DNA of 44,536 nucleotides from Saccharofermentans sp. (lineage in GTDB: Bacteria; Bacillota_A; Clostridia; Saccharofermentanales; Saccharofermentanaceae), in NCBI GenBank assembly GCA_024695565.1, contig JAILHX010000120.1:1-44536 (forward strand), written 5' to 3'. Positions 24,273 to 33,234 of the stretch are shown here, piece after piece. The notes under the pieces were generated by a model. The model was given only the letters and a program-made list of their open reading frames with translations. It did no database searches and was not told the origin of the DNA. The position numbers and the translations under genes are program-made. Numbering within the stretch: the first letter of the stretch is position 1; each line of letters opens with the position of its first letter.

Positions 24273-25238
24273 TCAATCGTCGTTACTGAGGAATTCGATC
24301 TTGCCGTCCTTGCCGACCTTGATGGCGGTTCCGCAGAACTTGCAGATGCCCACTGTTCCTTTGCGGATCTTGTTGCCGGTACCGCCGCAGTTTGGACAGG
24401 GAATAGCCATGTACTGGGTCTCCAGTTCGGCTTCGAATTTCACCTTTTCGAGCTCTGCCTGCTTCTGATCTGCAATAGCTTCTTCCTTACGCGCCTTTTC
24501 TCTTTCCTTGAGAGTCTTATGGTAAGCGACGTTTTCTTTGCCGCTCCTTCTGATAGAACTGATGCAGATTATCGCGATAAGGATCAATACTGCCACGATT
24601 ACGATTGCCACTGCGTAACTTATGAATGTCTGGTCTGTCATGATGGTGTCTGCCGCCTTTACGAATCCTTTATTAATAGAAAGTCCGGGATGATCGAAGT
24701 CATTTTCTTGCATGTAGCTGAGGCATTCGACAAGTATCTTGCTGGCCTCGTCATCCATTACCTGCGATTTAGCTGTCTCTCCGGGATAACAATACCAAAT
24801 ATATAATTGGGATCCATGGATGTCACTTACTGCAATAAGAACATGACCTCCATCAGATCCGAAGAGTTCTTCATACTTCTCTGCCAAGATCTGGTCTCTT
24901 AATTCTTCTTTTCCTTGCATAGAATTACACTCATCTAACCTATCGTAGATATGAGCGACCCAGAGGAAAGGCTGAACACCGGTTTTCTCATAGAAGTATT
25001 TCATTCCGGAGAAAATCTCAACTTCCTCGCCGGCACGGATGATCTGGCCGGTCTCATCCAGATACCAGGTATGAGACTGCGTGCATTGATCTGCCGGCAA
25101 AGCTTTGCGCTGGACCGTTGATCTGGTCAGCCATCTGTCCTGGCTGGCTACTATTGAGAAGACAAGTATTATTACGACCATCGCTACAGCTGCAATGATC
25201 GATACTATTTTAAAAAAGTCGGGTTTTGAGCTTTTCAT
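24273..25238 (-). CDS. TPM-like domain membrane protein with C-terminal zinc ribbon
   Basis: A 321-aa protein. TM1 is at about 10-31. An outer domain at about 70-200 (KTGVQPFLWVAHIYD, YEELFGSDGGHVLIAVSD, and GETAKSQVMDDEASKILVEC) resembles the TPM (TLP18.3/Psb32/MOLO-1) domain. TM2 is at about 208-229, followed by a charged coiled coil (LKEREKARKEEAIADQKQAE) and a cytoplasmic zinc ribbon, PCPNCGG ... GICKFCGT. TPM domains occur in membrane quality-control and phosphatase-like proteins; the bacterial role is not settled. It sits between the nucleotidyltransferase and a two-TM protein on one strand. Confidence 0.75.
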   Translation of the reverse strand: MKSSKPDFFKIVSIIAAVAMVVIILVFSIVASQDRWLTRSTVQRKALPADQCTQSHTWYLDETGQIIRAGEEVEIFSGMKYFYEKTGVQPFLWVAHIYDRLDECNSMQGKEELRDQILAEKYEELFGSDGGHVLIAVSDIHGSQLYIWYCYPGETAKSQVMDDEASKILVECLSYMQENDFDHPGLSINKGFVKAADTIMTDQTFISYAVAIVIVAVLILIAIICISSIRRSGKENVAYHKTLKEREKARKEEAIADQKQAELEKVKFEAELETQYMAIPCPNCGGTGNKIRKGTVGICKFCGTAIKVGKDGKIEFLSNDD

Positions 25239-25271
25239 ACTCGTACTATCCCTTGTCCCTTATTGATATAT

Positions 25272-25883
25272 TTATATCAGACCGATCAGTTCTAGGCAAA
25301 GGTTTTTGTATTTCTCATCCAGCGGATATTTATCGTTATAGTCGTTGATCAGGCGGAAAATACCATTCTTATAGTCACCTTCTGTAACAGTTGAATCGCT
25401 CTGCATAAATGCTGCGATCTCGTTAGCAATACTTACACCAGGATCTTTCTTGCCTGCCAGGTATTTGATGAGACTTCGGTGGAAGAGCCTTGCCATCTGA
25501 TAAGGCGGATCGTTCCTCTGACAGATCTCTTTACAGATGCTGCTGTTACGGCTGAACACGTGATCCTTGATGCTCTCCATGTGGAAGAATTCATTATCGG
25601 TTACGTCAACGGATTCGATCACTTCAAGGTCGACTGCTACTCCATCTTCATAGATGGCAATTAAGATCCCTTCAGGGTTAGTTGTGTATGAAAGATATAT
25701 CGGTTCTCCGTAACCGTAAATAAGTGCCCTCAGGGCATCTAAGCCCATAAAGGCGCTTATATCAACATCAGAAAACGGTGTCGCGTTGCCGCGAAGGAAA
25801 GATCCGCCCAACAAAATATGATTCCTGCTATTCTCAGCAAAATTCCTGACGTATTCTATGAATTCTTTCTGATTGCTCTTCAT
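25272..25883 (-). CDS. Nucleotidyltransferase-domain protein
   Basis: A 203-aa protein of the pol-beta-type nucleotidyltransferase fold: LLGGSFLRGNATPFSDVDIS gives the GS-x-RG-x5-SDxD motif (GGS 26-28, D39 and D41), and VAVDLEVIE supplies the third acidic residue (D85). The helical C-terminal half may hold the substrate, as in aminoglycoside or lincosamide nucleotidyltransferases and MNT antitoxins. No HEPN partner gene is adjacent, so a HEPN-MNT pair is not supported. It lies 30 bases downstream of a methyltransferase gene. Confidence 0.82.
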   Translation of the reverse strand: MKSNQKEFIEYVRNFAENSRNHILLGGSFLRGNATPFSDVDISAFMGLDALRALIYGYGEPIYLSYTTNPEGILIAIYEDGVAVDLEVIESVDVTDNEFFHMESIKDHVFSRNSSICKEICQRNDPPYQMARLFHRSLIKYLAGKKDPGVSIANEIAAFMQSDSTVTEGDYKNGIFRLINDYNDKYPLDEKYKNLCLELIGLI

Positions 25884-25913
25884 TTTGGTGGGCTACACTA
25901 TACAAATAGCGAC

Positions 25914-26711
25914 TTATAGTTTCTTTCCCTGAATAATCATGGAAAGCGGATAACCGCTGTTATCAAGTTCCGTGAACCCGCCGCTTAAGTCGTGATCGAA
26001 TTCCTGCAGACCCGTAACAACGATTCCGTTGCTGCAGATGCCGGTAATGATCTCAGACATCGGGTGGGTATAGTCAGTAAATGTCTTTGACTCATAATTC
26101 TTCAAGGTCATGTAGTACATGCCGCCGTTACCGGTCCATTCGTGCTGGAAATAAGAATAATGACACTCCAGACGGTGATCGGGATCGTAGAGTTCTTCGC
26201 CTTCGGTCGTAAGCATGTTAGTGCAGGGATGCTGCTCATTGATAATGATCACAGCACCGGGCTTCATGCATTTAGCGACTACTTCAAAGAAGCGGTTCAG
26301 ATCATCGAACCAGCAGAGCGCTCCGATCGTGATAATGACTATGTCAAAGCATTCCTTATAGGTGTCGTCGATATCGTAGACATTGGCAGCCACGAATTCG
26401 CACGGGAGGTTTAATTCCTTTGCTTTCTCATTGGCGAACGCCACCTGATTTTCAGCGATATCAAAACCTACGCCCTTTGCCGCTTTGCCGGATTTGACCA
26501 GCGCCATAAGCTCACGGCCGTTATTGCAGCAGTACTGACCAATAACTTTTCCTTCTGTATCGATCGTCTTCAAGACCGCTGCTGTCTCCTCGTTGAAAAA
26601 CGCATATTCTTCATTACTGATGCGCTCAACTATGTCTGCACCCCATGATGCATCTCTCTTGTCAAAAGCCTCTTCCCAGGCTGCTTTGTTTCCTTCAATA
26701 TAGTTATCCAT
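25914..26711 (-). CDS. Class I SAM-dependent methyltransferase
   Basis: A 265-aa protein starting MDNYIEGNKAAWEEAFDKRD. The SAM site is GKVIGQYCCNNGRELMALV with the acidic ribose contact KGVGFDIAENQV; FDIVIITIGALCWFDDL and AKCMKPGAVIIINEQHP are motifs IV and post-III. QYCCNNGRE is an unusual but family-typical version of motif I. The substrate is unknown. I start at 26711, where GGAGTG lies upstream; the frame is open to 26756 but that part overlaps the FkbM gene. The two genes are 4 bases apart and surely one operon. Confidence 0.88.
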   Translation of the reverse strand: MDNYIEGNKAAWEEAFDKRDASWGADIVERISNEEYAFFNEETAAVLKTIDTEGKVIGQYCCNNGRELMALVKSGKAAKGVGFDIAENQVAFANEKAKELNLPCEFVAANVYDIDDTYKECFDIVIITIGALCWFDDLNRFFEVVAKCMKPGAVIIINEQHPCTNMLTTEGEELYDPDHRLECHYSYFQHEWTGNGGMYYMTLKNYESKTFTDYTHPMSEIITGICSNGIVVTGLQEFDHDLSGGFTELDNSGYPLSMIIQGKKL

Positions 26712-26715
26712 TTTT

Positions 26716-27885
26716 TCACTCCACATACATAATAGTCTCCAAGTCATCAAATCCATAGTGCCTATATGCTATCCGGTAGTCAGGATGCATCTTAAGGACC
26801 AGGTCTGCGAGCGTAACAAAATCCTCGAACTTATGGTAAACGGAGATCGCCATTCTGGGGCGGTTCTCGAGGATCAGTTTTCGCGCACCTAAAAGAGCTT
26901 CGTACTCCGCGCCTTCAATATCCATCTTAATGAACGTGATCTTCTTGCCCTCGAGAATGTCATCAAGAGCTACTGTCTCGATCTCCTCAACGCCTTCGAA
27001 GTTACGCTTTTCTGCTTCTTCTTTGCTGATGATGCATGAAGTCTCAAAAGCCTCAGAAGAAAAATACACCTTCTTGTTTACGTCTGCCGTGCCGTAGGGA
27101 TAGAGGTCGCAATTGCCGAGGGGCGCTAAGACCTCCCTGCTCTTCTCATAGTTCTTCGGGTCAGCTTCGAATGAATAGATGTGGTCAAAACCCTTTGCGC
27201 CGCACCAGCCTGCGAAGTTAAAGCAGGTGGCTCCGTCAAAGCAGCCGCAGTCTACAAAGACTTCATTCTCCTTCGCTTCGAAATAATCGAAATACTGTCC
27301 CTGGTTGTTGCGCCAGTCGAATATCCCCAAGCGGATATTCTTCTCGCTTATTCCGATATTCTCTGTAAGGCGCTTATAGATCCCGTCTGCGACGGGCTTA
27401 ACGGGATAAGAGATGACGATCGTCTTACCCTCATAAAGAGCTATATTCTCACGAATGTCTTTCTCGGTTATGACACGGATCCCGGTCTGTTCGTCAACAG
27501 GTCCTTTGCTCTCGTCCTGATCGATGAAGCAGTCCACCATGACGCCGAAGCGCTTGAACCTTCCGGCAAGATAATGGCCTGCAACGCCTGCGCCGTAGAT
27601 CAGGCAGTGCGAGCCTTTCTGCATCTTCTCAACATAGACCTGCATGTCGCTATTGAGGTTCCTGTACTTTGACTCAAGGCCCGTGATATAACCTACATCC
27701 CCTGTGGATGCATATAACATCCTGGCCTCGAAGATCTTCTTCGATATCTCATCGTTAAGATGCGAATATACGTTTCTAGCCATCTCGGAAAAATCAGCAT
27801 TCACGCTGCCTGATTCCCTTAATGCCTTCTGCTTCTCGTAAGTCTTGTCAGAGCCAAATTCAACGCCCTTTTCAGTTGTGCCCAT
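26716..27885 (-). CDS. FkbM family methyltransferase
   Basis: A 389-aa protein. The N-terminal half has a Rossmann-like segment, SHCLIYGAGVAGHYLAGRF (about 92-110), seen in some glycan-modifying proteins. The C-terminal half is an FkbM methyltransferase: VFVDCGCFDGATC, IYSFEADPKNYEKSREVL, and ITFIKMDIEGAEYEALLGA with the invariant D-x-EG-x-E. Such enzymes O-methylate sugars or other small molecules, often in surface polysaccharides. No glycan cluster is adjacent. It heads a leftward operon with the second methyltransferase and the nucleotidyltransferase. Confidence 0.9.
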   Translation of the reverse strand: MGTTEKGVEFGSDKTYEKQKALRESGSVNADFSEMARNVYSHLNDEISKKIFEARMLYASTGDVGYITGLESKYRNLNSDMQVYVEKMQKGSHCLIYGAGVAGHYLAGRFKRFGVMVDCFIDQDESKGPVDEQTGIRVITEKDIRENIALYEGKTIVISYPVKPVADGIYKRLTENIGISEKNIRLGIFDWRNNQGQYFDYFEAKENEVFVDCGCFDGATCFNFAGWCGAKGFDHIYSFEADPKNYEKSREVLAPLGNCDLYPYGTADVNKKVYFSSEAFETSCIISKEEAEKRNFEGVEEIETVALDDILEGKKITFIKMDIEGAEYEALLGARKLILENRPRMAISVYHKFEDFVTLADLVLKMHPDYRIAYRHYGFDDLETIMYVE

Positions 27886-27940
27886 TCCTATATCCTCTCT
27901 GTTAATTATCGTATTTGCTTATCTGATCTGACTGCCCCGC

Positions 27941-28678
27941 TTAATTGTCCTCCGACACGGATATCAGCCAGTAATAGTTGTCGCCATCCCTGCACTTCTT
28001 GTAGCAGATGAGCCAGTCGTGTGATTCGTCGACCGTGATCCTTAATCCCTCATCGTAGGTGTTCATCAGGTCGTAGTACTCTGACCCTATTGCACCTTCG
28101 CTGTAGCGCTCGACAAATGTGTTGTAGATCTCCATCGCCTTTTCTTCGTCATGGATCCTGATCTTCATCGAGAATTCGATTGCGCCTGTTGACCCTGTTC
28201 CCTCAGCATCAAAGCATACGACGTGGTCGATATGCTCATCAGGCAGGATCAGGTCGTAGAACATGTATACGCCCAAGTCGCTGGCATCCACCTGGGAATA
28301 TGCCGGGTACTCGAGTTCCTGGTCGAAATTCTTGAGGTCATTGATGTCATATGAGTGCGCGAGGTCGTGATAGTATTCATACACGCCGATTATCTCTTCA
28401 GTCGTCAGATCCTGAATGATGTAATAGTTATCCCAGCCCTTAAAACCGCCGTTCTCATAATAGTCTCTGCCCTGAGTCTCTCTGGTGGCCGTTGTCGGGT
28501 CTTCCTGGTAAAAACTGCTGGTAGTAGCTACACCTTCATCGTCGTCGTCATCCCAGACATCGTGCCTCGACGCAGGCTTATAGTTCAGCGTATATGCAAT
28601 AAATACGGCTATTCCGGCTAATGCCACGATAATGGCCGCGCCTGCTGCAATTAATCCGATCAAGACTTTCTTATTCAT
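27941..28678 (-). CDS. Single-pass membrane protein with outer domain, 245 aa
   Basis: A basic start (MNKKVL), one TM segment at about 5-30, then an acidic run (WDDDDDEG) and a Thr-rich linker. The outer part, from about 75, has alternating helices and strands (EEIIGVYEYYHDLAH; YMFYDLILPDEHIDHVVCFDA; AIEFSMKIRIHDEEKAMEIY) with no known family. The anchored outer domain and its position beside a DUF6273 lipoprotein suggest envelope work. GGAAA lies before the ATG. Function unknown. Confidence 0.7.
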   Translation of the reverse strand: MNKKVLIGLIAAGAAIIVALAGIAVFIAYTLNYKPASRHDVWDDDDDEGVATTSSFYQEDPTTATRETQGRDYYENGGFKGWDNYYIIQDLTTEEIIGVYEYYHDLAHSYDINDLKNFDQELEYPAYSQVDASDLGVYMFYDLILPDEHIDHVVCFDAEGTGSTGAIEFSMKIRIHDEEKAMEIYNTFVERYSEGAIGSEYYDLMNTYDEGLRITVDESHDWLICYKKCRDGDNYYWLISVSEDN

Positions 28679-28715
28679 GATTTCCGGCTCTTTTCAAATT
28701 GATAATACAGTCATT

Positions 28716-30110
28716 TTACGGCATGTCGTAGAACATTGAGCATCCGAAGGAGCTGTCCCAGGCGCTGCCTTCGAGCGTCGTGTAAAAGAACGGATTCTTT
28801 CCCGCGTTATTACTGTCTGAGACAAAGCTTATTGCATAGACCAGAATGACTATATCCGAATAAGACAGACCGTAATTCAAAGCTTCTGTTATTCCGAAGC
28901 CCTTTACATAATATTCGATCTCGTGTTCTCCGTAATGCATATCCACATTGTACAGTTCGTAATTGCCGCTTACGTCATCGATACTGTAGTAAAGTTCTGT
29001 ATCGTAGTAAGGATCTCCCTGTGCGTGAGGCTTTACGAATTTGAGATTAAAACCGCAGAACTGTTCTTCAGCAGGATTAACTGATCCAAAATAGAATTGA
29101 GTCTCAATACCGTTATTTACTATTGTGGCCGCATGTAATTCTTCATAATAGTTGTGTGTCAGCATACCGTCTACATCGTAAATATCCCATCCGAGCTGAC
29201 TTAACAGCTGGGGCAGATCAAACTTATCATTTACCAGATAGTCATCGATATTGATGTCCATTGTAAATGTCTGCTCATAAGCTGTTCCGGGATAAACCGT
29301 ATATACATAAAGCCCGTCATCTGTAACCGAAGTCTCGGGGCTTACTTCCGCTATCGGGTCTGTAGGTACGGTTGTATTCGTGGCAGTACCGTTAAGGTCT
29401 ACCCACATCGCGGGTCTGATACCGCACTTAACGCCTTCTTCTTCGAGGTAGAGGCTGTAGTTATGTGCAGCAGGTTCAGTGTTGCCGTCTACTGCCGGTA
29501 TACGGGTATTGATCCCTGAGCGGTCGGTCTTGATCTCGCATGGGCCGCGCATCCACCACTGGACATTTGACTCGGCCGCACCAAGAGAGGCTGCATATGA
29601 AGTAGGCTCGCAATAGCAGGTGGGAAGAGTATTTCCGTAGTATTGTTCTATCTCATCGATATCCAGAAGGAAAACCTTTTCGAGCGGTACAGCGCCAGGA
29701 ATTCCTATAGGTTCTTCATCGTATTCCCGGGAGTTGTTATATACTTCTGTATCATTCCAGAGGATCTTCTCCTGCTCATCGCCGGAAAATGCCTCATAGA
29801 GAAACTGTTCGTTCAGCCATGTCCTAAGCACGGCAGTCTCCCATGATTTCATGACATCCGTGCAGTCATAAGTGCGGTAATCGATCGCATATTTGGACAG
29901 CAGGAGCATTCCGCTGTCGCCGTTCTCGAGGACTACCCATTCGATGTCTTCGCCTTTGTAACTACCGAAGGTAATGGTCCTCATCGAATCGAATTTTGCC
30001 TTCTCCTCGGTCAGGTCTTTTGCCGGAACACCTTTGGCGCACGCGGTAAGAAGTCCCGAGATGCTTGAGATCAGGACAGCAAAAGCCATAAACACAGATA
30101 ACTTTTTCAT
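28716..30110 (-). CDS. Lipoprotein with DUF6273 domain
   Basis: A 464-aa protein with a lipobox signal (ISGLLTAC, Cys24). Residues about 47-255 are DUF6273-like: TFGSYKGEDIEWVVLENGDS, MLLLSKYAIDYRTYD, LRTWLNEQFLYEAF, WWMRGP and GIRPAMWVDLNG. The fold is related to formylglycine-enzyme/lectin-like surface domains. A Thr/Pro linker follows, then a second beta-rich domain of about 190 residues (VYTVYPGTAYEQTFTMDINI) of unknown type. It is anchored on the outer membrane face. The start has AAGGGAAT upstream. Confidence 0.82.
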   Translation of the reverse strand: MKKLSVFMAFAVLISSISGLLTACAKGVPAKDLTEEKAKFDSMRTITFGSYKGEDIEWVVLENGDSGMLLLSKYAIDYRTYDCTDVMKSWETAVLRTWLNEQFLYEAFSGDEQEKILWNDTEVYNNSREYDEEPIGIPGAVPLEKVFLLDIDEIEQYYGNTLPTCYCEPTSYAASLGAAESNVQWWMRGPCEIKTDRSGINTRIPAVDGNTEPAAHNYSLYLEEEGVKCGIRPAMWVDLNGTATNTTVPTDPIAEVSPETSVTDDGLYVYTVYPGTAYEQTFTMDINIDDYLVNDKFDLPQLLSQLGWDIYDVDGMLTHNYYEELHAATIVNNGIETQFYFGSVNPAEEQFCGFNLKFVKPHAQGDPYYDTELYYSIDDVSGNYELYNVDMHYGEHEIEYYVKGFGITEALNYGLSYSDIVILVYAISFVSDSNNAGKNPFFYTTLEGSAWDSSFGCSMFYDMP

Positions 30111-30160
30111 TTTGATATTCCCTTATTCCCTTTTGATAGTGCCATTATAGCAGGCAGGAA

Positions 30161-30511
30161 TTACCCGAAAGACGGACCGGAAGATGCGATCAGGAAAATT
30201 ACCAAAAACGCGATTACGATCAATGCCGTCTGCGGAACCAGGATGAATAATCCTGCTATCGAGAAGCCTTTGCCCCTCAGCTTCTTCCTATTGATGTTCT
30301 TAAGTCCCAGGATCGAGAAAACGTATCCTCCAATATGAGACAGGGCAATGCCTATGGTTACCGGGATTTCCAGACGATGGAAGACCCATCCGCTGAACGC
30401 ACGCATAATGCTGTCGTTGAAAACGAAAAACTGTATCAGTACCAGTGACAAAACAGCAAGCGAGAAGCCTATTACTGAAGCTATGCTTAATTTCTTATCC
30501 TTCTTACCCAT
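30161..30511 (-). CDS. Small three-TM membrane protein (DUF4190-like)
   Basis: A 116-aa protein, MGKKDKKLSIASVIGFSLAV..., with TM segments at about 9-31, 49-70 and 84-111. The pattern IGGYVFSILGLKNINRKKLRGKGFSIAGL, in which a Gly-Leu-x-Asn turn joins TM2 and TM3, is that of DUF4190 (hydrophobic hairpin) proteins. Function unknown. AGGGAGA stands before the ATG, and its first codons overlap the end of the upstream zinc-ribbon-like gene by 8 bases. Confidence 0.72.
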   Translation of the reverse strand: MGKKDKKLSIASVIGFSLAVLSLVLIQFFVFNDSIMRAFSGWVFHRLEIPVTIGIALSHIGGYVFSILGLKNINRKKLRGKGFSIAGLFILVPQTALIVIAFLVIFLIASSGPSFG

Positions 30512-30938
30512 ATGTTATCTCCCTGATCAATGATCTCTTTGCTTCGTCGTCTATGCTGTTCCACTTCGTATAGGTTACATCAAAGTAATCAATATCTTCC
30601 GCAGGTTCATCCCTTAGGAGTTCAAATGCATCACCGCCGCAGCCGCTGCAGACTCTGGGACTTGGGGTAAACATGACCTTGCCATCATCTACGGGATCAC
30701 AGGCGATCGCAAACATCCGGCGCAATCTCTTATTGTCACCGTCTCCTATTTCTTCCTCATAGAGTTTGCAGAATTCCTCAAACGTACTATTTCCGAGCAG
30801 TTCCAGAATGCAGAACTTGGTTCCCGCTTCATTTCTGCCGGCCATGTAACCATATCCGCCAAACTCAAAGCCAAACGAGATAAACCCGTTCTCCTGACCG
30901 CAATTACTGCACTTTGCTATTTCTCTTCTAAGTACCAT
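30504..30938 (-). CDS. Hypothetical protein with two CxxC pairs, 144 aa
   Basis: Cysteine pairs stand at both ends of the main domain: KCSNCGQ (about 9-15) and VCSGCGG (about 96-102). They may bind one zinc ion and clamp the fold. Between them are helices EEFCKLYEEEIGDGDNKRLR and the strand FAIACDPVDDGKVMF. There is no TM segment or signal peptide. No Shine-Dalgarno is clear before the ATG. The stop overlaps the next gene by 8 bases, so it is co-transcribed with the DUF4190-like gene. I do not recognise the family. Confidence 0.62.
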   Translation of the reverse strand: MVLRREIAKCSNCGQENGFISFGFEFGGYGYMAGRNEAGTKFCILELLGNSTFEEFCKLYEEEIGDGDNKRLRRMFAIACDPVDDGKVMFTPSPRVCSGCGGDAFELLRDEPAEDIDYFDVTYTKWNSIDDEAKRSLIREITYG

Positions 30939-30960
30939 AGTCAGAGCAGAGCATCAGTTG

Positions 30961-31326
30961 TTAGTCCTTCTTACCATCCTTGCGGAACGGCTTGAGCGCA
31001 ATCTTGAATTCTTTGGCGTTGTAGCCGTGGTCGGAAGCAAACTTCGTGAGTTCGTCTTTGTCGATATCACGCAGTTTCCCGAGCACACCTTCGGGCAGAA
31101 TATGATTGTCGTCCTTCTTGAGGCAGAGTCCCATGACCTTGTAAGGCGGGATATCTTTTGAGTTCTTCATCTTGGAGAGGACTGTTATGGTGTCGCCCTC
31201 GGTTGAAACGACCTCGCAGTCAACAAAATGGACTTCCTTCTTGCGGAGGGGCTTGGACAAGAGCTCTCTCATCGTGTCACCGAAGTATAATGTGATCGTA
31301 TCGCCTGTTTTGAATGATTTTCCCAT
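30961..31326 (-). CDS. Hypothetical 121-aa soluble protein
   Basis: The N-terminal half is beta-rich (GDTITLYFGDTMREL; HFVDCEVVSTEGDTITVLSK), reading like a small barrel. The C-terminal half is charged and helical (GVLGKLRDIDKDELTKFASD), ending KPFRKDGKKD. It has no TM or catalytic motif. GTGAGGTT precedes the ATG by about 8 bases. It lies between two zinc-ribbon genes in a leftward run. I do not recognise it. Confidence 0.62.
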   Translation of the reverse strand: MGKSFKTGDTITLYFGDTMRELLSKPLRKKEVHFVDCEVVSTEGDTITVLSKMKNSKDIPPYKVMGLCLKKDDNHILPEGVLGKLRDIDKDELTKFASDHGYNAKEFKIALKPFRKDGKKD

Positions 31327-31368
31327 GTTGTGAACCTCACTGTTATCTGAATCTGTGATTATTATAAT

Positions 31369-33198
31369 TTACCCGCCGGTCTTATCTCTCATTACTGTTC
31401 TGTCTTTCTTAACAAAACTGTGGATGGAACTTCTGGTCTCAGATAAGAGTTTAGCAGATTTATATTCAAGTGCATTAATTTTACTCTCGATCCTGCCGGC
31501 TTCCACGTAAAGATTTGCGTTCTCTTTCTCGATCTTCTTAAGTTTCCGCATTTTGGGAAATACATAGAAGAAATCATATGCGAGAAGGCCGAGCATTATT
31601 ATGGAAAAGAAGATCACAAATCCGAGGAATACCTCTTTGCTGTCAGAATTTTCTTTATATGCTTCAACTAATCCGCATGCAAATCCGGCTGCAAGGAGAA
31701 GAACATAGCCATTAATGAGCAGAGTCAAAATGAGTGAGACTGCTGGATGCTGCTTATCGCCATATTTGCTGTTCGTATAGAATACATTGCGCGAAGTGTT
31801 GTTCCGGGCGATAACATCATTGATCTGCCTTTTTTCCTCTATAAGGTTTTTGAGCTCTTGGGAATATTCCGCAAGTGACTTCTTCTCAGAATAGACCTTG
31901 GCAAGTTCCTTAAAATATTCCTTGTCTTCTTCAGAAGCGCTCCCGACCGCCTGGTCGACCTTATCTTGATCATAAGAGAACTTCCCCGGTTCGTCATCCA
32001 AATCCAGTTCACTCATGTCTGTCATATGGGCTGCTGCGAGCATTGATCCTCTGAGGGCTAAGAAATCATGCGGGTCTTTCTTTAACATGAACCCGTATGC
32101 ATCTGAAGTAGCCATAAATTCTCTTCTTGAGAGATACGTCTCGCCTGCTTCATGCAGCTTATCTTCTCTGAAGTATTCGTAGTCGTAAGTCGAACCGCAG
32201 TATGTGCAGATGTACATCTGCCTGTCGCTGTCTACTCTGAGACGCCCGCCGCAGGAAGGACACTGGTGCTTCTTTATCGTTCCGGGTTCTGCTGTCCGCT
32301 CCTTTATGGGCTCAGACATTATCAGATGGTCTTCCTTTATAAACTTACTGATGGATCTCTTGATCTCACTGTCGAGCTTTCTGACTTCATCTTCCAGGTC
32401 TCTGATCTTTACTCCGATCCTGCCGGATTCTTCCGTGAATCCTATTATCTCACCGTCTATCTCCTTAATTTTCTTTATTCTGGGATAGACACGTCCGAAG
32501 TTATAGGCTGCCATTGCAAGAACAAAAATGGCATCCAAAACAGCTAATACCGATAATGTGCTGTCGACATCTCCAAAACCTGCTGCCGCAAGCACGAGAA
32601 ACGGGAGAGCAACAAAGAATGCTGTGGCACCCCACGTCATGACGAACCACGATTTTGGAGAATATTTTGCTCCGTGTCTGCCTGTGAAATAGTGATCAAT
32701 ACGAGATTCATCGATCAGCTGTCTGGTAGTCTCGATCCTGGCATGTTCCTGCTTGAGGGACTTGATCTCCCTCTTATAATCGATCTCTTTTACTTTGTCA
32801 GCATAGATCCTGTCTAAATCCGTAAAGTATTCCCTGTCTTCTTCGGAAGCACTATTGACCATATCGCCCGTCAATTTGGCGTTATAGGAGAAACGTTCTG
32901 CTTCAGCTACATCTTCAAGATCATCGATGTCCTTCAAACGGGCTGCTGCAAGCATTATTCCCCTGAGGGATCGAAAATCGTGAGGCTCATTCTCCAATAC
33001 AAGTTTATATGCATCAATGGCGGCCATGAACTCTCCTCTGGAGAGATTCGTCCCGCCCAGATCCTGCATGTTTTCTGCTCGGAAATAGTCGTAATCGTAA
33101 GTGGAACCGCATGAAGTGCAGCGGTACATCTGCTTATCGTTATCTATGCTGAGGCTTCCGCCGCATGACGGACACTGATGTCTCTTAATCTCGCCCAT
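31369..33198 (-). CDS. Double module: zinc ribbon, TPR-like helices, two TM, coiled coil (x2)
   Basis: A 609-aa protein made of two copies of one ~300-residue module. Each has a zinc ribbon (QCPSCGG ... CTSCGS at 9-30; QCPSCGG ... CTYCGS at 313-334), a helical TPR-like part (RGEFMAAIDAYKLVLENEPH and its copy REFMATSDAYGFMLKKDPHD), a coiled segment, two TM segments (about 185-206 and 214-233; about 488-510 and 525-545), and a coiled tail. The joint near residue 293 keeps an internal Met, as if two genes had lost the stop between them. A third copy lies directly upstream. Function unknown. Confidence 0.8.
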   Translation of the reverse strand: MGEIKRHQCPSCGGSLSIDNDKQMYRCTSCGSTYDYDYFRAENMQDLGGTNLSRGEFMAAIDAYKLVLENEPHDFRSLRGIMLAAARLKDIDDLEDVAEAERFSYNAKLTGDMVNSASEEDREYFTDLDRIYADKVKEIDYKREIKSLKQEHARIETTRQLIDESRIDHYFTGRHGAKYSPKSWFVMTWGATAFFVALPFLVLAAAGFGDVDSTLSVLAVLDAIFVLAMAAYNFGRVYPRIKKIKEIDGEIIGFTEESGRIGVKIRDLEDEVRKLDSEIKRSISKFIKEDHLIMSEPIKERTAEPGTIKKHQCPSCGGRLRVDSDRQMYICTYCGSTYDYEYFREDKLHEAGETYLSRREFMATSDAYGFMLKKDPHDFLALRGSMLAAAHMTDMSELDLDDEPGKFSYDQDKVDQAVGSASEEDKEYFKELAKVYSEKKSLAEYSQELKNLIEEKRQINDVIARNNTSRNVFYTNSKYGDKQHPAVSLILTLLINGYVLLLAAGFACGLVEAYKENSDSKEVFLGFVIFFSIIMLGLLAYDFFYVFPKMRKLKKIEKENANLYVEAGRIESKINALEYKSAKLLSETRSSIHSFVKKDRTVMRDKTGG

Positions 33199-33234
33199 TC
33201 CCTGATCCCATATTTGAAAAACCTGCTGCGACGG

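Noticed and set aside
25272..25883. HEPN-MNT toxin-antitoxin pair
   Set aside because: The nucleotidyltransferase motif is good, but no HEPN gene lies next to it.
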